64,000 nucleotides of DNA from Marinomonas pontica (lineage in GTDB: Bacteria; Pseudomonadota; Gammaproteobacteria; Pseudomonadales; Marinomonadaceae): NCBI RefSeq assembly GCF_026191375.1, contig NZ_JAODTL010000052.1:1-64000 (forward strand). The letters run 5' to 3'. The notes under the pieces were generated by a model. The model had not been told where the DNA came from. It made no database searches and was given only the letters and a program-made list of their open reading frames with translations. The translations under genes were made by a program, and so were the position numbers. This document shows positions 34,685 to 44,940 of this stretch, piece after piece. Every line of letters starts with the position of its first letter. The stretch's first letter is position 1.

Positions 34685-36544
34685 GTGAAGTGGTTGAAAA
34701 TAAATACTGTGTTGTTGGTGGCTGTTTTATCCTTTTGGATGCCGGTAAGCCAAGCGGATACACAATTCCGTGTCATTGTTGATGCCTCTGGTAGTATGCT
34801 GATCAGCGACCCTGATAAGCTGACGTCTGAGGCATTACGTCTTATTTCAAATCTCGCCCCAGAAGAGCAAGCTACGCTCGGCATTTGGCTATTTGGTGAG
34901 GAGCCGAGAGTCTTATTGCCCGAATCCACTGTCAATAAAGCCACGAAAGCCAAGTTAGCAAGCTACGTGAACAGTTACGTTACACAAGACGTGAAAACCG
35001 ACTTGGAAGCCATTATTAAGCTGCTTTTGAAAACACCCGATAGTGGTAATTTGGCGTCTGGTTTCAGCCGTCACTGGATATTGGTAACCGATGGCATGGT
35101 GGACATCAGCTTAGAAGACAGCGTTAATAAAGCCTCGCGAGATCGAATTTTAAATCAACTTACTTCTGAACTGGAAGACAGAGGGATTCATCTTCATACC
35201 GTTTCTATGACGGGTTACACAGACAAAGCGCTGCTGGAATCCTTGTCACTTAGAACCAACGCGACCCATACGGAAGTGGCCATTCCAGAAGATTTACTCG
35301 ATACCTTTGATCGTATTTTTTCACAAGCATCGCCTTCTGATGAGCTGCCGTTTGATGGTGACCACTTTTTAGTTGATGACGCAATCGATGAGCTGACTTT
35401 GGTCGTGTTTCATGACGGAGGGCGTCAACCTCGTATCACCAAACCAGACGGTAGTGCGTTGGCATTGGTGAACAGTAATAGTGTGTCTGTATCGGCGGCT
35501 GAGCATTACACATTGCTCACGGTGCGTCGTCCAGCCTCTGGGAATTGGACGGTCAGTAACGTGGATTTAGAGCGAAGCAGTGTCAGAGTAATGACGGATT
35601 TAGGCATACAGGCTTCGACTATTCCGCCGATTGTATTTCAAGGCGAGGCAACAGCGTCCTCGGTTGGCGTGTTTCAAGAAAATGCTCTTATTCAAGATTT
35701 AGACGTGCTTGGCTTGCTTAACGTAGAACAGACCTTGGTTCGTCTAAGTGGGGAGCAAAAGGAGACAGTGTTTATTCATAACATGGCGCTTAAAGACGAT
35801 ACGTTTGTTCAGACCATTGGTGCCATTTCTGAGCCAGGCAATTATGAATTGATTAGTTTGGTGGACGGTAAAACGTTTTCTCGACAGATGAGTCAGTTTT
35901 TTACCGTGAATCCTGCGATCGAATTTAGCGGAACGAACCCGAGTGGGAACTTGATTGCTTTTTCAGCTAAGCCTGTGAATTTGCGATTGGATGTCCTGAG
36001 TTCGCACATCATGCTTGAGTTTACCTACAATAATGGCACCACCAAAATGGAAGAGATGCCCTTAGTGGGGCAAGGTTATTGGGAAAAAATAATACCCGTT
36101 GAAACAAGCGATACCGTCAAGGTTCGTGCACAGTTATCTGGCGTTACACAAACCGGATCTGAGTTCGAATACTGGACGCCTTTTTGGCATTTTAATAAAC
36201 AAGCGGATAACTCGTTAGAAGTTGGATTAGGGCAAGTTTCTAGTGTGGGTGCTGTTTTATTGTCGGCTCCCATTTTAGAAAAAGACGCGATGCCGGTCAT
36301 GGTTCCACCGGCTATTTCCATTGTGACGGATGCCCAAGAACAGATAGAAACACAATCAGAGGGATTAAAACCCGATCAAGAAAGCTCGCCAGTGACAGAG
36401 AATACGGGCAATTTATCAGAGCAAGAATGGATCTTGTACGCCTTGTTAAACGTTGGCGGCATTATCGCAATAGCGGGCGGTATTTTCTTATATCGTCGCT
36501 TAAAACATAAATCCACAGACAGAGACGATATAAACGATGTGTGA
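34685..36544 (+). CDS. Von Willebrand factor A domain membrane protein (TIGR03503-like)
   Basis: A 619-residue exported protein. A signal peptide (about 24 residues, ending SQA) leads into a VWA domain with an intact MIDAS, DASGS near residue 36 and a later VTDGMVD. It is followed by about 300 residues of beta-sandwich-like sequence and a C-terminal transmembrane helix (ALLNVGGIIAIAGGIFLYRRL), so the bulk lies in the periplasm. Proteins of this architecture occur in marine gammaproteobacteria as the TIGR03503 family with unknown role. The start lies 56 bp after ycgN; its stop overlaps yafJ by eight bases. Confidence 0.8.
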   Translation: MKWLKINTVLLVAVLSFWMPVSQADTQFRVIVDASGSMLISDPDKLTSEALRLISNLAPEEQATLGIWLFGEEPRVLLPESTVNKATKAKLASYVNSYVTQDVKTDLEAIIKLLLKTPDSGNLASGFSRHWILVTDGMVDISLEDSVNKASRDRILNQLTSELEDRGIHLHTVSMTGYTDKALLESLSLRTNATHTEVAIPEDLLDTFDRIFSQASPSDELPFDGDHFLVDDAIDELTLVVFHDGGRQPRITKPDGSALALVNSNSVSVSAAEHYTLLTVRRPASGNWTVSNVDLERSSVRVMTDLGIQASTIPPIVFQGEATASSVGVFQENALIQDLDVLGLLNVEQTLVRLSGEQKETVFIHNMALKDDTFVQTIGAISEPGNYELISLVDGKTFSRQMSQFFTVNPAIEFSGTNPSGNLIAFSAKPVNLRLDVLSSHIMLEFTYNNGTTKMEEMPLVGQGYWEKIIPVETSDTVKVRAQLSGVTQTGSEFEYWTPFWHFNKQADNSLEVGLGQVSSVGAVLLSAPILEKDAMPVMVPPAISIVTDAQEQIETQSEGLKPDQESSPVTENTGNLSEQEWILYALLNVGGIIAIAGGIFLYRRLKHKSTDRDDINDV

Positions 36545-37337
36545 GTTATTAGGCATGAGCGCCAATGTGCCAACGGATATTTGTTTTAGTTTTTCGGGGC
36601 TGCGAGCCCGCGGTGGTCGCACAGGTCCCCATAAAGATGGCTGGGGAATGGCCATGTACCGTGATGGCTATGTCTGGGCGATCCACGATCCAAGGCCAAG
36701 TGCCGATTCGGACATGGCAGAAGTCATCAGTAACACATCACTAAAATGTGACATTGTGATCAGTCATATTCGTCAAGCAAACGTCGGCGCGGTAAGTCTA
36801 TTAAACACCCACCCGTTTAATCGTTTGTTGTGGGGCAAGACTTGGACTTACGCCCATAATGGGCAACTTGAGTCATCGGAGTCGTTGCCAATCGAACATT
36901 ACCATCCATTAGGTAGTACAGATTCAGAGCGTGCTTTTTGTTGGATTGTAGAGCAATTGCAAATTCGTTTTGGTGATCAAGAGCCAAGCGTCGTCGCGGT
37001 GTCAGAAGCGTTATCAGATTTAGCATTACAGCTGAAATCGCGTGGTGTCTTCAATATGATGTTGTCTGATGGCGTGCGTTTATACTGCTTTTGTACCACA
37101 AAATTGCACTGGATTACCCGACGGGCGCCGTTTAAAAAGGCCACCCTGTCCGATGAAGATGTGATCGTCGACTTTAAAGAAGTCACCACAGACAAAGACG
37201 TTGTGACCGTCATTGCAACCCAGCCACTGACGCATGATGAACAGTGGCAGCAAATGGAAGAGGGTGAACTTTGTGTGTTTGAAGGCGGCGAAGTGGTTTG
37301 TCAGATCAAAGCGGCGCATTTAGCCACCGCTTTGTAG
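36537..37337 (+). CDS. yafJ: Class II glutamine amidotransferase domain protein (YafJ-like)
   Basis: A 266-residue protein whose nucleophile is Cys2 (MCELLGMSANVPTD), exposed after removal of Met. Other GATase II pieces are GPHKDGWGMAMY, HIRQANVG, NTHPFNRLLWGKTWTYAHNGQL and STDSERAFCWI. It resembles YafJ and the N-terminal nucleophile amidotransferases with unknown acceptor. The eight-base overlap with the VWA gene implies translational coupling, which is an unusual pairing. Confidence 0.88.
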   Translation: MCELLGMSANVPTDICFSFSGLRARGGRTGPHKDGWGMAMYRDGYVWAIHDPRPSADSDMAEVISNTSLKCDIVISHIRQANVGAVSLLNTHPFNRLLWGKTWTYAHNGQLESSESLPIEHYHPLGSTDSERAFCWIVEQLQIRFGDQEPSVVAVSEALSDLALQLKSRGVFNMMLSDGVRLYCFCTTKLHWITRRAPFKKATLSDEDVIVDFKEVTTDKDVVTVIATQPLTHDEQWQQMEEGELCVFEGGEVVCQIKAAHLATAL

Positions 37338-37363
37338 GCTACGCTCGTGTAGGTTATGCTCGT
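37334..37363 (+). repeat. Short tandem repeat after yafJ
   Basis: Two adjacent 15-base copies (GTAGGCTACGCTCGT and GTAGGTTATGCTCGT) share 13 bases; the first overlaps the yafJ stop. Confidence 0.6.
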
Positions 37364-37472
37364 TTTCGGCTTTAGCGTATCTGTACAGTTTAGGTTTGGC
37401 GGTCACGGTATTTTTCACTGGCTTCGAGACCTGTTATTCTAAGGCCATTATTGGTGTAACAGAGTAAAATGA

Positions 37473-37721
37473 ATGATTAATGATAATGATGTGATCGAAA
37501 CCTTAGATGAACTAGAAACCTTTTTGCGTTTGGTTGAAATGGGCGGTTTAGGTCTGGATAACGTGTCGGGTGTGGCACTGGCAACCAACAATGCGAATGG
37601 TCGCCCTTTTGTCGCGGTTTTGGACGACAACCAGCAGTTAGTACTGGGGCGTTGGGTAACGGCCGATGTGTTTGAAAATGGCAAAGACATCGTGCGCTAT
37701 GGCGCGAAAAAACCGCATTAA
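37473..37721 (+). CDS. Hypothetical protein, 82 residues
   Basis: An acidic small protein starting MINDNDVIETLDELETFLRL, then a compact beta-like part (GRPFVAVLDDNQQLVLGRWVTADV). I do not recognise a family. It lies between yafJ and a bidirectional terminator and is probably expressed separately, since 135 bp lacking genes separate it from yafJ. The ribosome site is weak. Confidence 0.5.
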   Translation: MINDNDVIETLDELETFLRLVEMGGLGLDNVSGVALATNNANGRPFVAVLDDNQQLVLGRWVTADVFENGKDIVRYGAKKPH

Positions 37722-37781
37722 TCATCTAACTAATGAGGTGCCTCTCCGTTCTCATTCAGAAAAGCGAGAGTAAAGGCATAA

Positions 37782-37818
37782 AAAATCCCCGCTAGGTTGT
37801 GGCCTAAGCGGGGATTTT
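37782..37818. terminator. Bidirectional terminator between the 82-residue ORF and cysK
   Basis: AAAATCCCCGCT pairs perfectly with AGCGGGGATTTT around a loop that can extend the stem by AGG/CCT. A and T tracts flank both sides. Confidence 0.9.
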
Positions 37819-37842
37819 GTTTTCTATGGGTGTCGCGTGTTT

Positions 37843-38808
37843 TTATTGTACCAATTCGTTGTCGGTGAATTCACCTTCAAACAACGCAGTAGATAAGTAG
37901 CGTTCACCAGAATCGGGTAATACAACAACGATTTTCTTATCTTTAAATTCGTCAAGTTGGCTTAAACGCTCAGCCGCAACGACTGCAGCGCCACATGAAA
38001 TACCACACAAAATGCCTTCTTCACGCATTAAACGTTTCGCCATAGCTATCGCGTCTTCATTGGACACTTGCTCAACGCGATCTATGATAGAAAGATCAAG
38101 GTTTTTTGGTACGAATCCCGCACCAATGCCTTGGATTTTATGTGGGGCAGGGGCGGGTGTTTCACCGTTAAGTGTTTGCGTGATAACCGGAGAGCTGGTT
38201 GGCTCTACCGCCACACTGACAATCGCTTTGCCCTGAGTGTTTTTAATATAACGACTTACGCCAGTAATGGTACCACCAGTGCCAACGCCTGCTACGAATA
38301 CATCGATTTCACCATTGGTGTCTTGCCAGATTTCTGGTCCCGTGGTTTTTTCGTGAATTTCTGGGTTGGCTGGGTTATCAAACTGCTGCAATAAAACGAA
38401 ATTGTCATCTTGGGCGATTTCTTGTGCTTTTTCGATTGCGCCTTTCATGCCTTTGGCAGGCTCCGTCAAGACGATGTTTGCACCCAGGGCTTTCATCACT
38501 TGACGACGCTCGACGCTCATACTTGATGGCATAGTAATGGTGATCGGATAACCACGAGAAGCCGCAACAAAACACAAGGCAATACCAGTGTTGCCACTGG
38601 ATGGTTCAACCAACGATTTTCCTTTGCTAAGAACGCCGCGTTTTTCAGCGTCCCACACCATGTTGGCGCCAATACGGCATTTAACGGAAAAAGCGGGATT
38701 GCGAGACTCAAGTTTCGCCCAAATATTCCCATTTCCAATGCGGTTTAAACGTACAAGTGGCGTGTTGCCAATGGTAAGAGAGTTATCTTCAAAGACTTGA
38801 TGAGACAT
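37843..38808 (-). CDS. cysK: Cysteine synthase A (O-acetylserine sulfhydrylase)
   Basis: A 321-residue PLP enzyme making cysteine from O-acetylserine and sulfide. The PLP lysine is in [14 protein letters not shown] near residue 44, the substrate loop is [10 protein letters not shown], and [16 protein letters not shown] binds the phosphate. [15 protein letters not shown] marks CysK rather than CysM, and the acidic C terminus with TDNELVQ is usual. It diverges from hrpA over a 190-bp gap. Confidence 0.93.
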   Translation of the reverse strand: MSHQVFEDNSLTIGNTPLVRLNRIGNGNIWAKLESRNPAFSVKCRIGANMVWDAEKRGVLSKGKSLVEPSSGNTGIALCFVAASRGYPITITMPSSMSVERRQVMKALGANIVLTEPAKGMKGAIEKAQEIAQDDNFVLLQQFDNPANPEIHEKTTGPEIWQDTNGEIDVFVAGVGTGGTITGVSRYIKNTQGKAIVSVAVEPTSSPVITQTLNGETPAPAPHKIQGIGAGFVPKNLDLSIIDRVEQVSNEDAIAMAKRLMREEGILCGISCGAAVVAAERLSQLDEFKDKKIVVVLPDSGERYLSTALFEGEFTDNELVQ

Positions 38809-38998
38809 ACCATTTCCTTTTTTTTGGTCTGTTTGAGTGATAGCGCCGTATAAGACACTTTGCGAATGTCGTTCACTATAACCCTTAGGTTGGGATTGAT
38901 GTTAGAATTTACAACTATATAGATAGAGACCTTTGCACAACAATTGTGCTTGCCCATACTTTCTCTGCGACAAGCAAAAGGATACTAGTTTAGCTATC

Positions 38999-41900
38999 AT
39001 GCCGACACATGCTGTAATGACGCGCGATCGTCATCTTATCCATCAAAAACAAGGTCAACTGAGACAACGTCAAAAAGACGGTTTGCCATTTGATCGCATG
39101 CAATCTGAATTGAACGAACTTATCGAAAAATCGGAGACACTACACCAAGCTCGTTTGTCTCGTCTGCCAAAGATCACCTACGACGAAAGTTTGCCTGTTG
39201 CCGCACGCGCGGATGAAATCATCAAAGCGATCCAAGAAAACCAAGTCGTTATTATTGCGGGTGAAACGGGGTCAGGTAAAACCACGCAGTTGCCGAAAAT
39301 GTGTTTGCAAGCCGGACGAGGCATCGCGGGTCTGATCGGCCATACGCAACCAAGACGTATTGCGGCGCGCAGCGTAGCGGAACGTATCAGTGATGAGTTG
39401 CAGGTTAACCTTGGCGAACAAGTGGGTTTTCAGGTTCGTTTTAGTGATGAAAGTAACGAAGAAACACTGATCAAGTTGATGACCGACGGTATTTTGTTGG
39501 CTGAAATTCAACAAGATAAACGCCTGTATAAATACGACACCATCATCATAGACGAAGCCCATGAGCGCAGTTTGAACATTGACTTCCTGCTTGGGTATTT
39601 AAAGCAAGTCTTGGCCGCACGCCCAGATCTAAAAGTGATTGTGACCTCGGCAACCATTGATGTTGAACGTTTCTCCCAGCATTTTGAAAACGCGCCGATC
39701 ATTGAAGTATCGGGTCGAACGTATCCGGTTGAAATCCGTTACCAGCCCTTGTTAAGCAAGTCCGACTCAGAGGAGTTAGACGAAGACCAAAGCATGGAGC
39801 AAGGCGTTTTAGATGCGGTTGAGCTGCTTATTGCCGAAGAACGGCAGTCAGGATATCGCGGAGCGGGCGATATTTTGGTGTTTTTACCGGGTGAGCGAGA
39901 GATTCGTGAGACAGCGGAGATTCTACGACGAGCTGAGCTACGTGGCACTGAAGTGCTGCCGCTGTATGCGCGTTTGAGCGCCAGCGAGCAACAACGCATT
40001 TTCAAATCCCATTCAGGTCGTCGGATTGTGTTATCGACGAACGTCGCGGAAACCTCGTTAACGGTGCCGGGCATTCGCTATGTCATTGACCCTGGCTTAG
40101 CGCGAATTAGCCGCTACAGTGTGCGCTCCAAAGTTCAGCAGCTACCAATAGAGAAAATCAGCCAAGCCAGTGCCAATCAGCGAGCGGGGCGATGTGGTCG
40201 TGTGGCCGACGGTATTTGCATTCGTTTGTATGATGAAAACGATTTTAACAATCGACCAGAATTTACCGATCCGGAAATTTTCCGCACCAACTTAGCGTCG
40301 GTTATTTTGCAAATGGCCAACTTGAAACTGGGCGCAGTTGAAAAATTTCCATTTGTTGAAATGCCCGAAAAACGCATGATCAATGACGGTTATCGCGCAT
40401 TAACCGAGTTGGGCGCGTTGCACAAAGACCGATTGACTCCGATTGGTCGTCAGCTCGCCAAATTACCAATTGACCCAAAATTAGGGCGGATTTTGATCGC
40501 AGCTGAACAACACAGTGTGCTCAAAGAAGTGGCGATTATTGTCAGTGCCTTGTCTATTCCTGATCCTCGTGAGCGCCCACAAGATAAGAAAACCCAGTCT
40601 GATCAAGCGCATGCCGTCGACAAAGACGAAGATTCAGACTTCGCCGTGTTTTTAAACTTGTGGGAACGTTTTGAAGAGCAGCGCCAAGCCTTGTCGCAGA
40701 ATCAGCTGCGTCAGTATTGTCGAAAACAGTTTTTGAATTTCATGCGCATGCGTGAGTGGCGAGATATTCATCGACAAATCATGATCGCTTGTAAGCAGCT
40801 TGGTTTTAAAGAAGTTCAGCACGAAGAACGTCATTACGAAGCCATTCATCGTTCATTGCTGGCGGGGTTGTTTACGCACGTGGCGAATAAAATGGAAGAC
40901 AGTAAAGACATGCTGGGTTGTCGATCTCGTAAGCTGTCTATCTTTCCAGGCTCCATGTTATTTAAAAAACCACCACAATGGATCATGGCCGCAGAGCTGA
41001 GTGGAAACCAGCAAGCTGTACGCGCGCGTTGCCGCTCGTATTGATCCTGCTTGGATTGAAGAATACGCCGCGCCCTTTGTAAAACGACAATACTTCGATC
41101 CGCATTTTGAGCGGAATCAAGGTCGTGTCATGGCCAATGAACAAGTGTCTTTGTATGGCTTGGTGATTGTTGCGAAACGTCGTATGGATTATGGCCACGT
41201 CAACCCAGAGGACGCGCGTGAGATATTTATCCGCTCTGGGCTGGTGGAAGGCGAGCTTAGAACGAAGCAAGCGTTTTTTCGTAAGAATAAAGCCTTGATT
41301 GAATCGCTAGAGACGCAAGAGGCCAAGCTGCGGACTCGCGATATTTTGGTGGATGACGAGACAGTTTTTGCGTTTTATCACGCTAGGCTGCCTGATCATG
41401 TGCGCAATCTAAAAAGTTTAGAGCACTTTGTAAAAACCTCGCCTGAAGCGCTGCTCATGACTCGTGAGGATCTGGTTCAGCAAGACGTAAATGTCGACGC
41501 GGCTGCGTTTCCAGATTCTTTTGGTTTGAATGGCGTTGCTTTGCCGATTGATTATAAGTTCGACCCCGGCCAAGCCAGTGATGGTGCTACCTTAAAAGTG
41601 CCTGTTGGTTTGTTGCGCCAGTTGAGCTTAGACGATTTGGGATGGGCGGTTCCCGGTTTTATTAAAGAGCGTTGTGAGGCGTTATTGCGTGGTCTCCCAA
41701 AAGCGTTGCGTCGTCGGTTTGTGCCAATTCCGCAGTTTGTTGAGCGTGTGTACCCCAATTTGTCGAAAGACAAAGGCGATTTGCTCGAACAGCTGAGTTT
41801 GCAGATTAAGCGCGAAACCTTAATCGATATTCCATTAAACGAATGGAATGCTGAAAAACTGGATTCGCATTTGACACTCAATTTAGAAGTGGTGGACGAG

Positions 41901-42875
41901 CGCGGAAAAATCTTAGGTGTTGGGAAGAATCTAGCGCAGCTACAGGCGCAGTTTAGCGATCTGGTGGAAGAGAGCTTTGCCAAATTTGGCACGAAGCAGC
42001 ATGAGCAAGAAGGGCTAAGCGCTTGGCCGGATCAAGACATTCCAGAGCGTCAGGAGATCAAGCAAGCGGGCATCAAAGTGACCGCGTTTCCTGCCTTGGT
42101 TTCCCAAGGTGACAGTGTGTCTCTTAAAATGTTTGACGATCTGAACACCGCGCTGGACACGCATCGTAAAGGCGTGGTGACGTTACTGAAATTGACGCTC
42201 AGCAAAGACATGCGTTACATGCAGAAAAACTTACCTCACCTAAAAGAATCTATGCTGATCTTTTCCCCGTTGGGGCAGAAAGAAACCTTGCTAGAGGATT
42301 TGCTTAATGCAGTACTAGAAAAAGTATTTCTGGAAGGTCGTGCGCTGCCGCGTACCAGAACGGAGTTTGAATCGTGCGTTAGCACTCATAAACCTCGATT
42401 AATCAGTGTTGCCAACGAAATGGCAGAGCAGCTGTATCGTGTCTTATCCTCTTATCAAGGGGTTGCGAAAAAAATGAAGGGCACTATTCCACTGCCTTGG
42501 ACGCGAGTGTATGGGGACATAAAGGTGCAATTAGAGCAGCTTATTTACCCCGGTTTTATTGGCAATACGCCGCTTTTTTGGTTGGGGCAATTGCCACGAT
42601 ACTTTAAAGGCATCGAAGTGCGGTTGGAGCGTTTTCAAAATCATTTGAACAAAGAAAATGCCGCTGTGTCTGAATTGGAAGCACTTTGGTTGAAATATAC
42701 CCAACAGAGAAAGGCACACGAAGACAAAGCATTGTATGATCCAGAATTGGTGAAGTACCGTTGGATGTTAGAAGAGTATCGCATCTCCTTGTTTGCGCAG
42801 TCCGTGGGCACTTTGGAACCCATTTCTGAAAAGCGCTTGGCGAAACAATGGAGCGAAGTGAAAAAACTGGTTTAG
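38999..42875 (+). pseudogene. hrpA: ATP-dependent RNA helicase HrpA, frame-broken
   Basis: Two long frames together give about 1,290 residues, the length of E. coli HrpA. The first (to 41044) has Walker A GETGSGKTT, the DEAH box in IIIDEAHERSLN, SATIDVERF, and the motif VI region QRAGRCGRV. It drifts out of frame after WIMAAEL at about 40999. The second, in frame from 41001, continues with VETSKLYARVAARIDPAWIEEYA, exactly the family continuation, and ends at 42875. Removing the A at 41000 joins them. This lesion is not in a homopolymer. The helicase acts on stalled ribosomes. An in-frame ATG at 39017 is an alternative start. Confidence 0.88.
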
Positions 42876-42932
42876 TGATTGGATCGGGCGGCTGTCTGGT
42901 ATTCGATGATAGATAATAAGGAAGAGTGAAGA

Positions 42933-43718
42933 ATGCTGAAAGTAATGGCTACATGGTTGCTAAGTATGAGTTTTTTGTTTTCTCAGTCGGTCTTTGCAGC
43001 GACAGAAGAAGACCCTTGGGAAGGGTTTAACCGATCCATGTTCGCGTTTAATGACACCATCGATGGCGCTGTGCTTAAACCCGTGGCGCAAGGGTACAAG
43101 GCGATCACGCCCACGCCGGTGCAAAAAGGCGTGAGTAATTTTTTCTCTAACTTGGGGGAAATAAGCAATATTGCCAATAACTTATTGCAAGGGAAGTGGG
43201 ATGGTACGGCGTCATCGACTTTTCGTTTTTTGATAAACAGTACCGCGGGTTGGTTTGGCATTTTTGATGTGGCCAGTGAAATGGGTCTGAAAAAGTACGA
43301 TGAAGACTTTGGACAAACCTTAGGTTATTGGGGGTATCGTCTGGCCCTTACCTGGTCATGCCGTTCTTTGGCCCGTCCACAGTACGGGATGGTTCTGCTT
43401 TTGTTGTGGAATACACTTACGTGGATGAAACGGGGCTTTTTGGATTTGAATAGTGATGAAGAGTTGGGCTTATTAGGGCTGAAAGTGATTGATACGCGGG
43501 CTCGCTATCTTAATGCTGAAGGCATGATAGTCGGGGACCGCTATAGCTTTATTCGTGATATCTATCTGCAAAATCGCGCTTACGAAGTCTATGATGGTAA
43601 TGTCCCAAGCAAACCCGTGGCTCAGGATGCGAATCAGGGCGATGACAGCTGGGCGGAAGACAGTTGGGGTGAGGAAGCGGACAGTGGTTCTAGCTGGGGT
43701 GAGGAAGCCGATTATTGA
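42933..43718 (+). CDS. mlaA: MlaA family outer-membrane lipid-asymmetry lipoprotein (VacJ), with an internal double shift
   Basis: A 261-residue protein with a signal sequence ending in VFAA. DPWEGFNRSMFAFNDTIDGAVLKPVAQGYKAITP and the following helices are typical of MlaA, which removes phospholipids from the outer leaflet with OmpC and the Mla transporter. Between about 43335 and 43437 the expected sequence SSGPYLVMPFFGPSTVRDGSAF appears in another frame. One extra G at 43330-43334 and one fewer T at 43437-43441 would restore the family sequence throughout, so as given about 34 residues are nonsense. The C-terminal tail repeats WGEEAD/SWAEDSW. AAGGAAG precedes the ATG. Confidence 0.85.
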   Translation: MLKVMATWLLSMSFLFSQSVFAATEEDPWEGFNRSMFAFNDTIDGAVLKPVAQGYKAITPTPVQKGVSNFFSNLGEISNIANNLLQGKWDGTASSTFRFLINSTAGWFGIFDVASEMGLKKYDEDFGQTLGYWGYRLALTWSCRSLARPQYGMVLLLLWNTLTWMKRGFLDLNSDEELGLLGLKVIDTRARYLNAEGMIVGDRYSFIRDIYLQNRAYEVYDGNVPSKPVAQDANQGDDSWAEDSWGEEADSGSSWGEEADY

Positions 43719-43869
43719 TCGCTGTGTTGTGATCGAAAAACCATGAATGGGTGAGGTTTATGTATTGTTATTGAAAGATTGTATGATTTTTAACAAAGGT
43801 TTACCCTTTTTGTGTATTTAATCTGATCTAGATACGATACTTTTTTACTTTATATTTTTGAGAGAACCC

Positions 43870-44940
43870 ATGAAGAAATTACGTATGATCGCGACATCAC
43901 ATCTTGGTTCTTTCTTTCTGTATACCTCATTGGTTTTATCGTTTGACGCCCACAGTCAGCAGCCAACGCTGAATATTTTGAATTGGGATGACTATCTTTC
44001 AGAGCAAACCATCAACGAATGGGAAAAACTCAATGATTCAAAAATACGACTAATAACGTATGACAATGAAGACATGAGAGATTTGCTTCTCACGGACACC
44101 AAACAGCATCAAATTGACCTTGCGATTGTGGATGTTCAATCCGCCAATAAATTAGCGAACTTGGGCTACTTGTTTGATCTGAATGTTGCGCAGTTTAAAG
44201 GCAATATCGAACCGAAATGGCTCGAAACATGTGGTGATCATGCTGTCCCGTATTTATGGGGAACGTTAGGCATTGCATACCGAACCGATAAAGTCACTTC
44301 TCCTGTCGATTCGTGGGCGGACTTGTTTTCTTCTAGACAAGACCTAAAAGGTCATATCGCAATGTTGGGCGATTATTACGGACTGAGCGCACCCGCTTTA
44401 ATACATTTGAACTTGTCGCCTTATACAGACAAAGAACAAGATTTAAAAAAAATGTATGAACTTTTAAAGCAGCAAAGTGATGATGTTCTCACCTATGATT
44501 ACGCTCCTTCCTATCTACTGGACGCGGAAAACAAAGACGATATGTACGCAGCAGTTGTTTACAGTGGTGATCAATACACCATGAACGACAGCATTGGAAA
44601 AGACGTTTGGAAGTATGTGCTACCCAAAGAAAGCTCTTTTCTCTGGTTGGATTGCTGGGTGATTCCCGCTAACTCCGAAAAAAAGGTGTTAGCTCAATCA
44701 TTTATTGATTATATTGGCCGAGCTGATGTTGCCGCTGCGAACTCTGAAAGCATCGGCGTTGCCACAGTAGACCTAAGAGCTTACCAATTACAAAGCTCAG
44801 AAATGCGAGAAGATGAATTAATTTATCCATCACAAGAGGTTTTAGATGGCTTGTATTCTTTTCAAATGTTATCAGACGCGAACATAAGAAAACGCATTCG
44901 AATACAAGAAGCGATCAAGGTTATTCATGAATCTAAATAA
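43870..44940 (+). CDS. Periplasmic polyamine-binding-protein-like sensor (NspS/PotD-like)
   Basis: A 356-residue exported protein. The ATG at 43870 precedes a signal peptide ending around HSQQ; a TTG at 43858 would only add four residues. LNILNWDDYLSEQTINEWEK is the characteristic opening of PotD/PotF-type polyamine-binding proteins, and VPYLWGTLGIAYRTDKV, AVVYSGDQYTM and LWLDCWVIPANSE follow. No transport ATPase or permease is adjacent. Its stop overlaps the start of a GGDEF-EAL protein by 14 bases, the same arrangement as nspS-mbaA of Vibrio cholerae, in which the binding protein is a sensor. It probably reports polyamines to the next protein. Confidence 0.82.
   Translation: MKKLRMIATSHLGSFFLYTSLVLSFDAHSQQPTLNILNWDDYLSEQTINEWEKLNDSKIRLITYDNEDMRDLLLTDTKQHQIDLAIVDVQSANKLANLGYLFDLNVAQFKGNIEPKWLETCGDHAVPYLWGTLGIAYRTDKVTSPVDSWADLFSSRQDLKGHIAMLGDYYGLSAPALIHLNLSPYTDKEQDLKKMYELLKQQSDDVLTYDYAPSYLLDAENKDDMYAAVVYSGDQYTMNDSIGKDVWKYVLPKESSFLWLDCWVIPANSEKKVLAQSFIDYIGRADVAAANSESIGVATVDLRAYQLQSSEMREDELIYPSQEVLDGLYSFQMLSDANIRKRIRIQEAIKVIHESK

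Noticed and set aside
41001-42875. Calling the C-terminal part of hrpA an independent gene with a GTG start
   Set aside because: The first residues continue the HrpA sequence without a gap; there is no new domain start or ribosome site.
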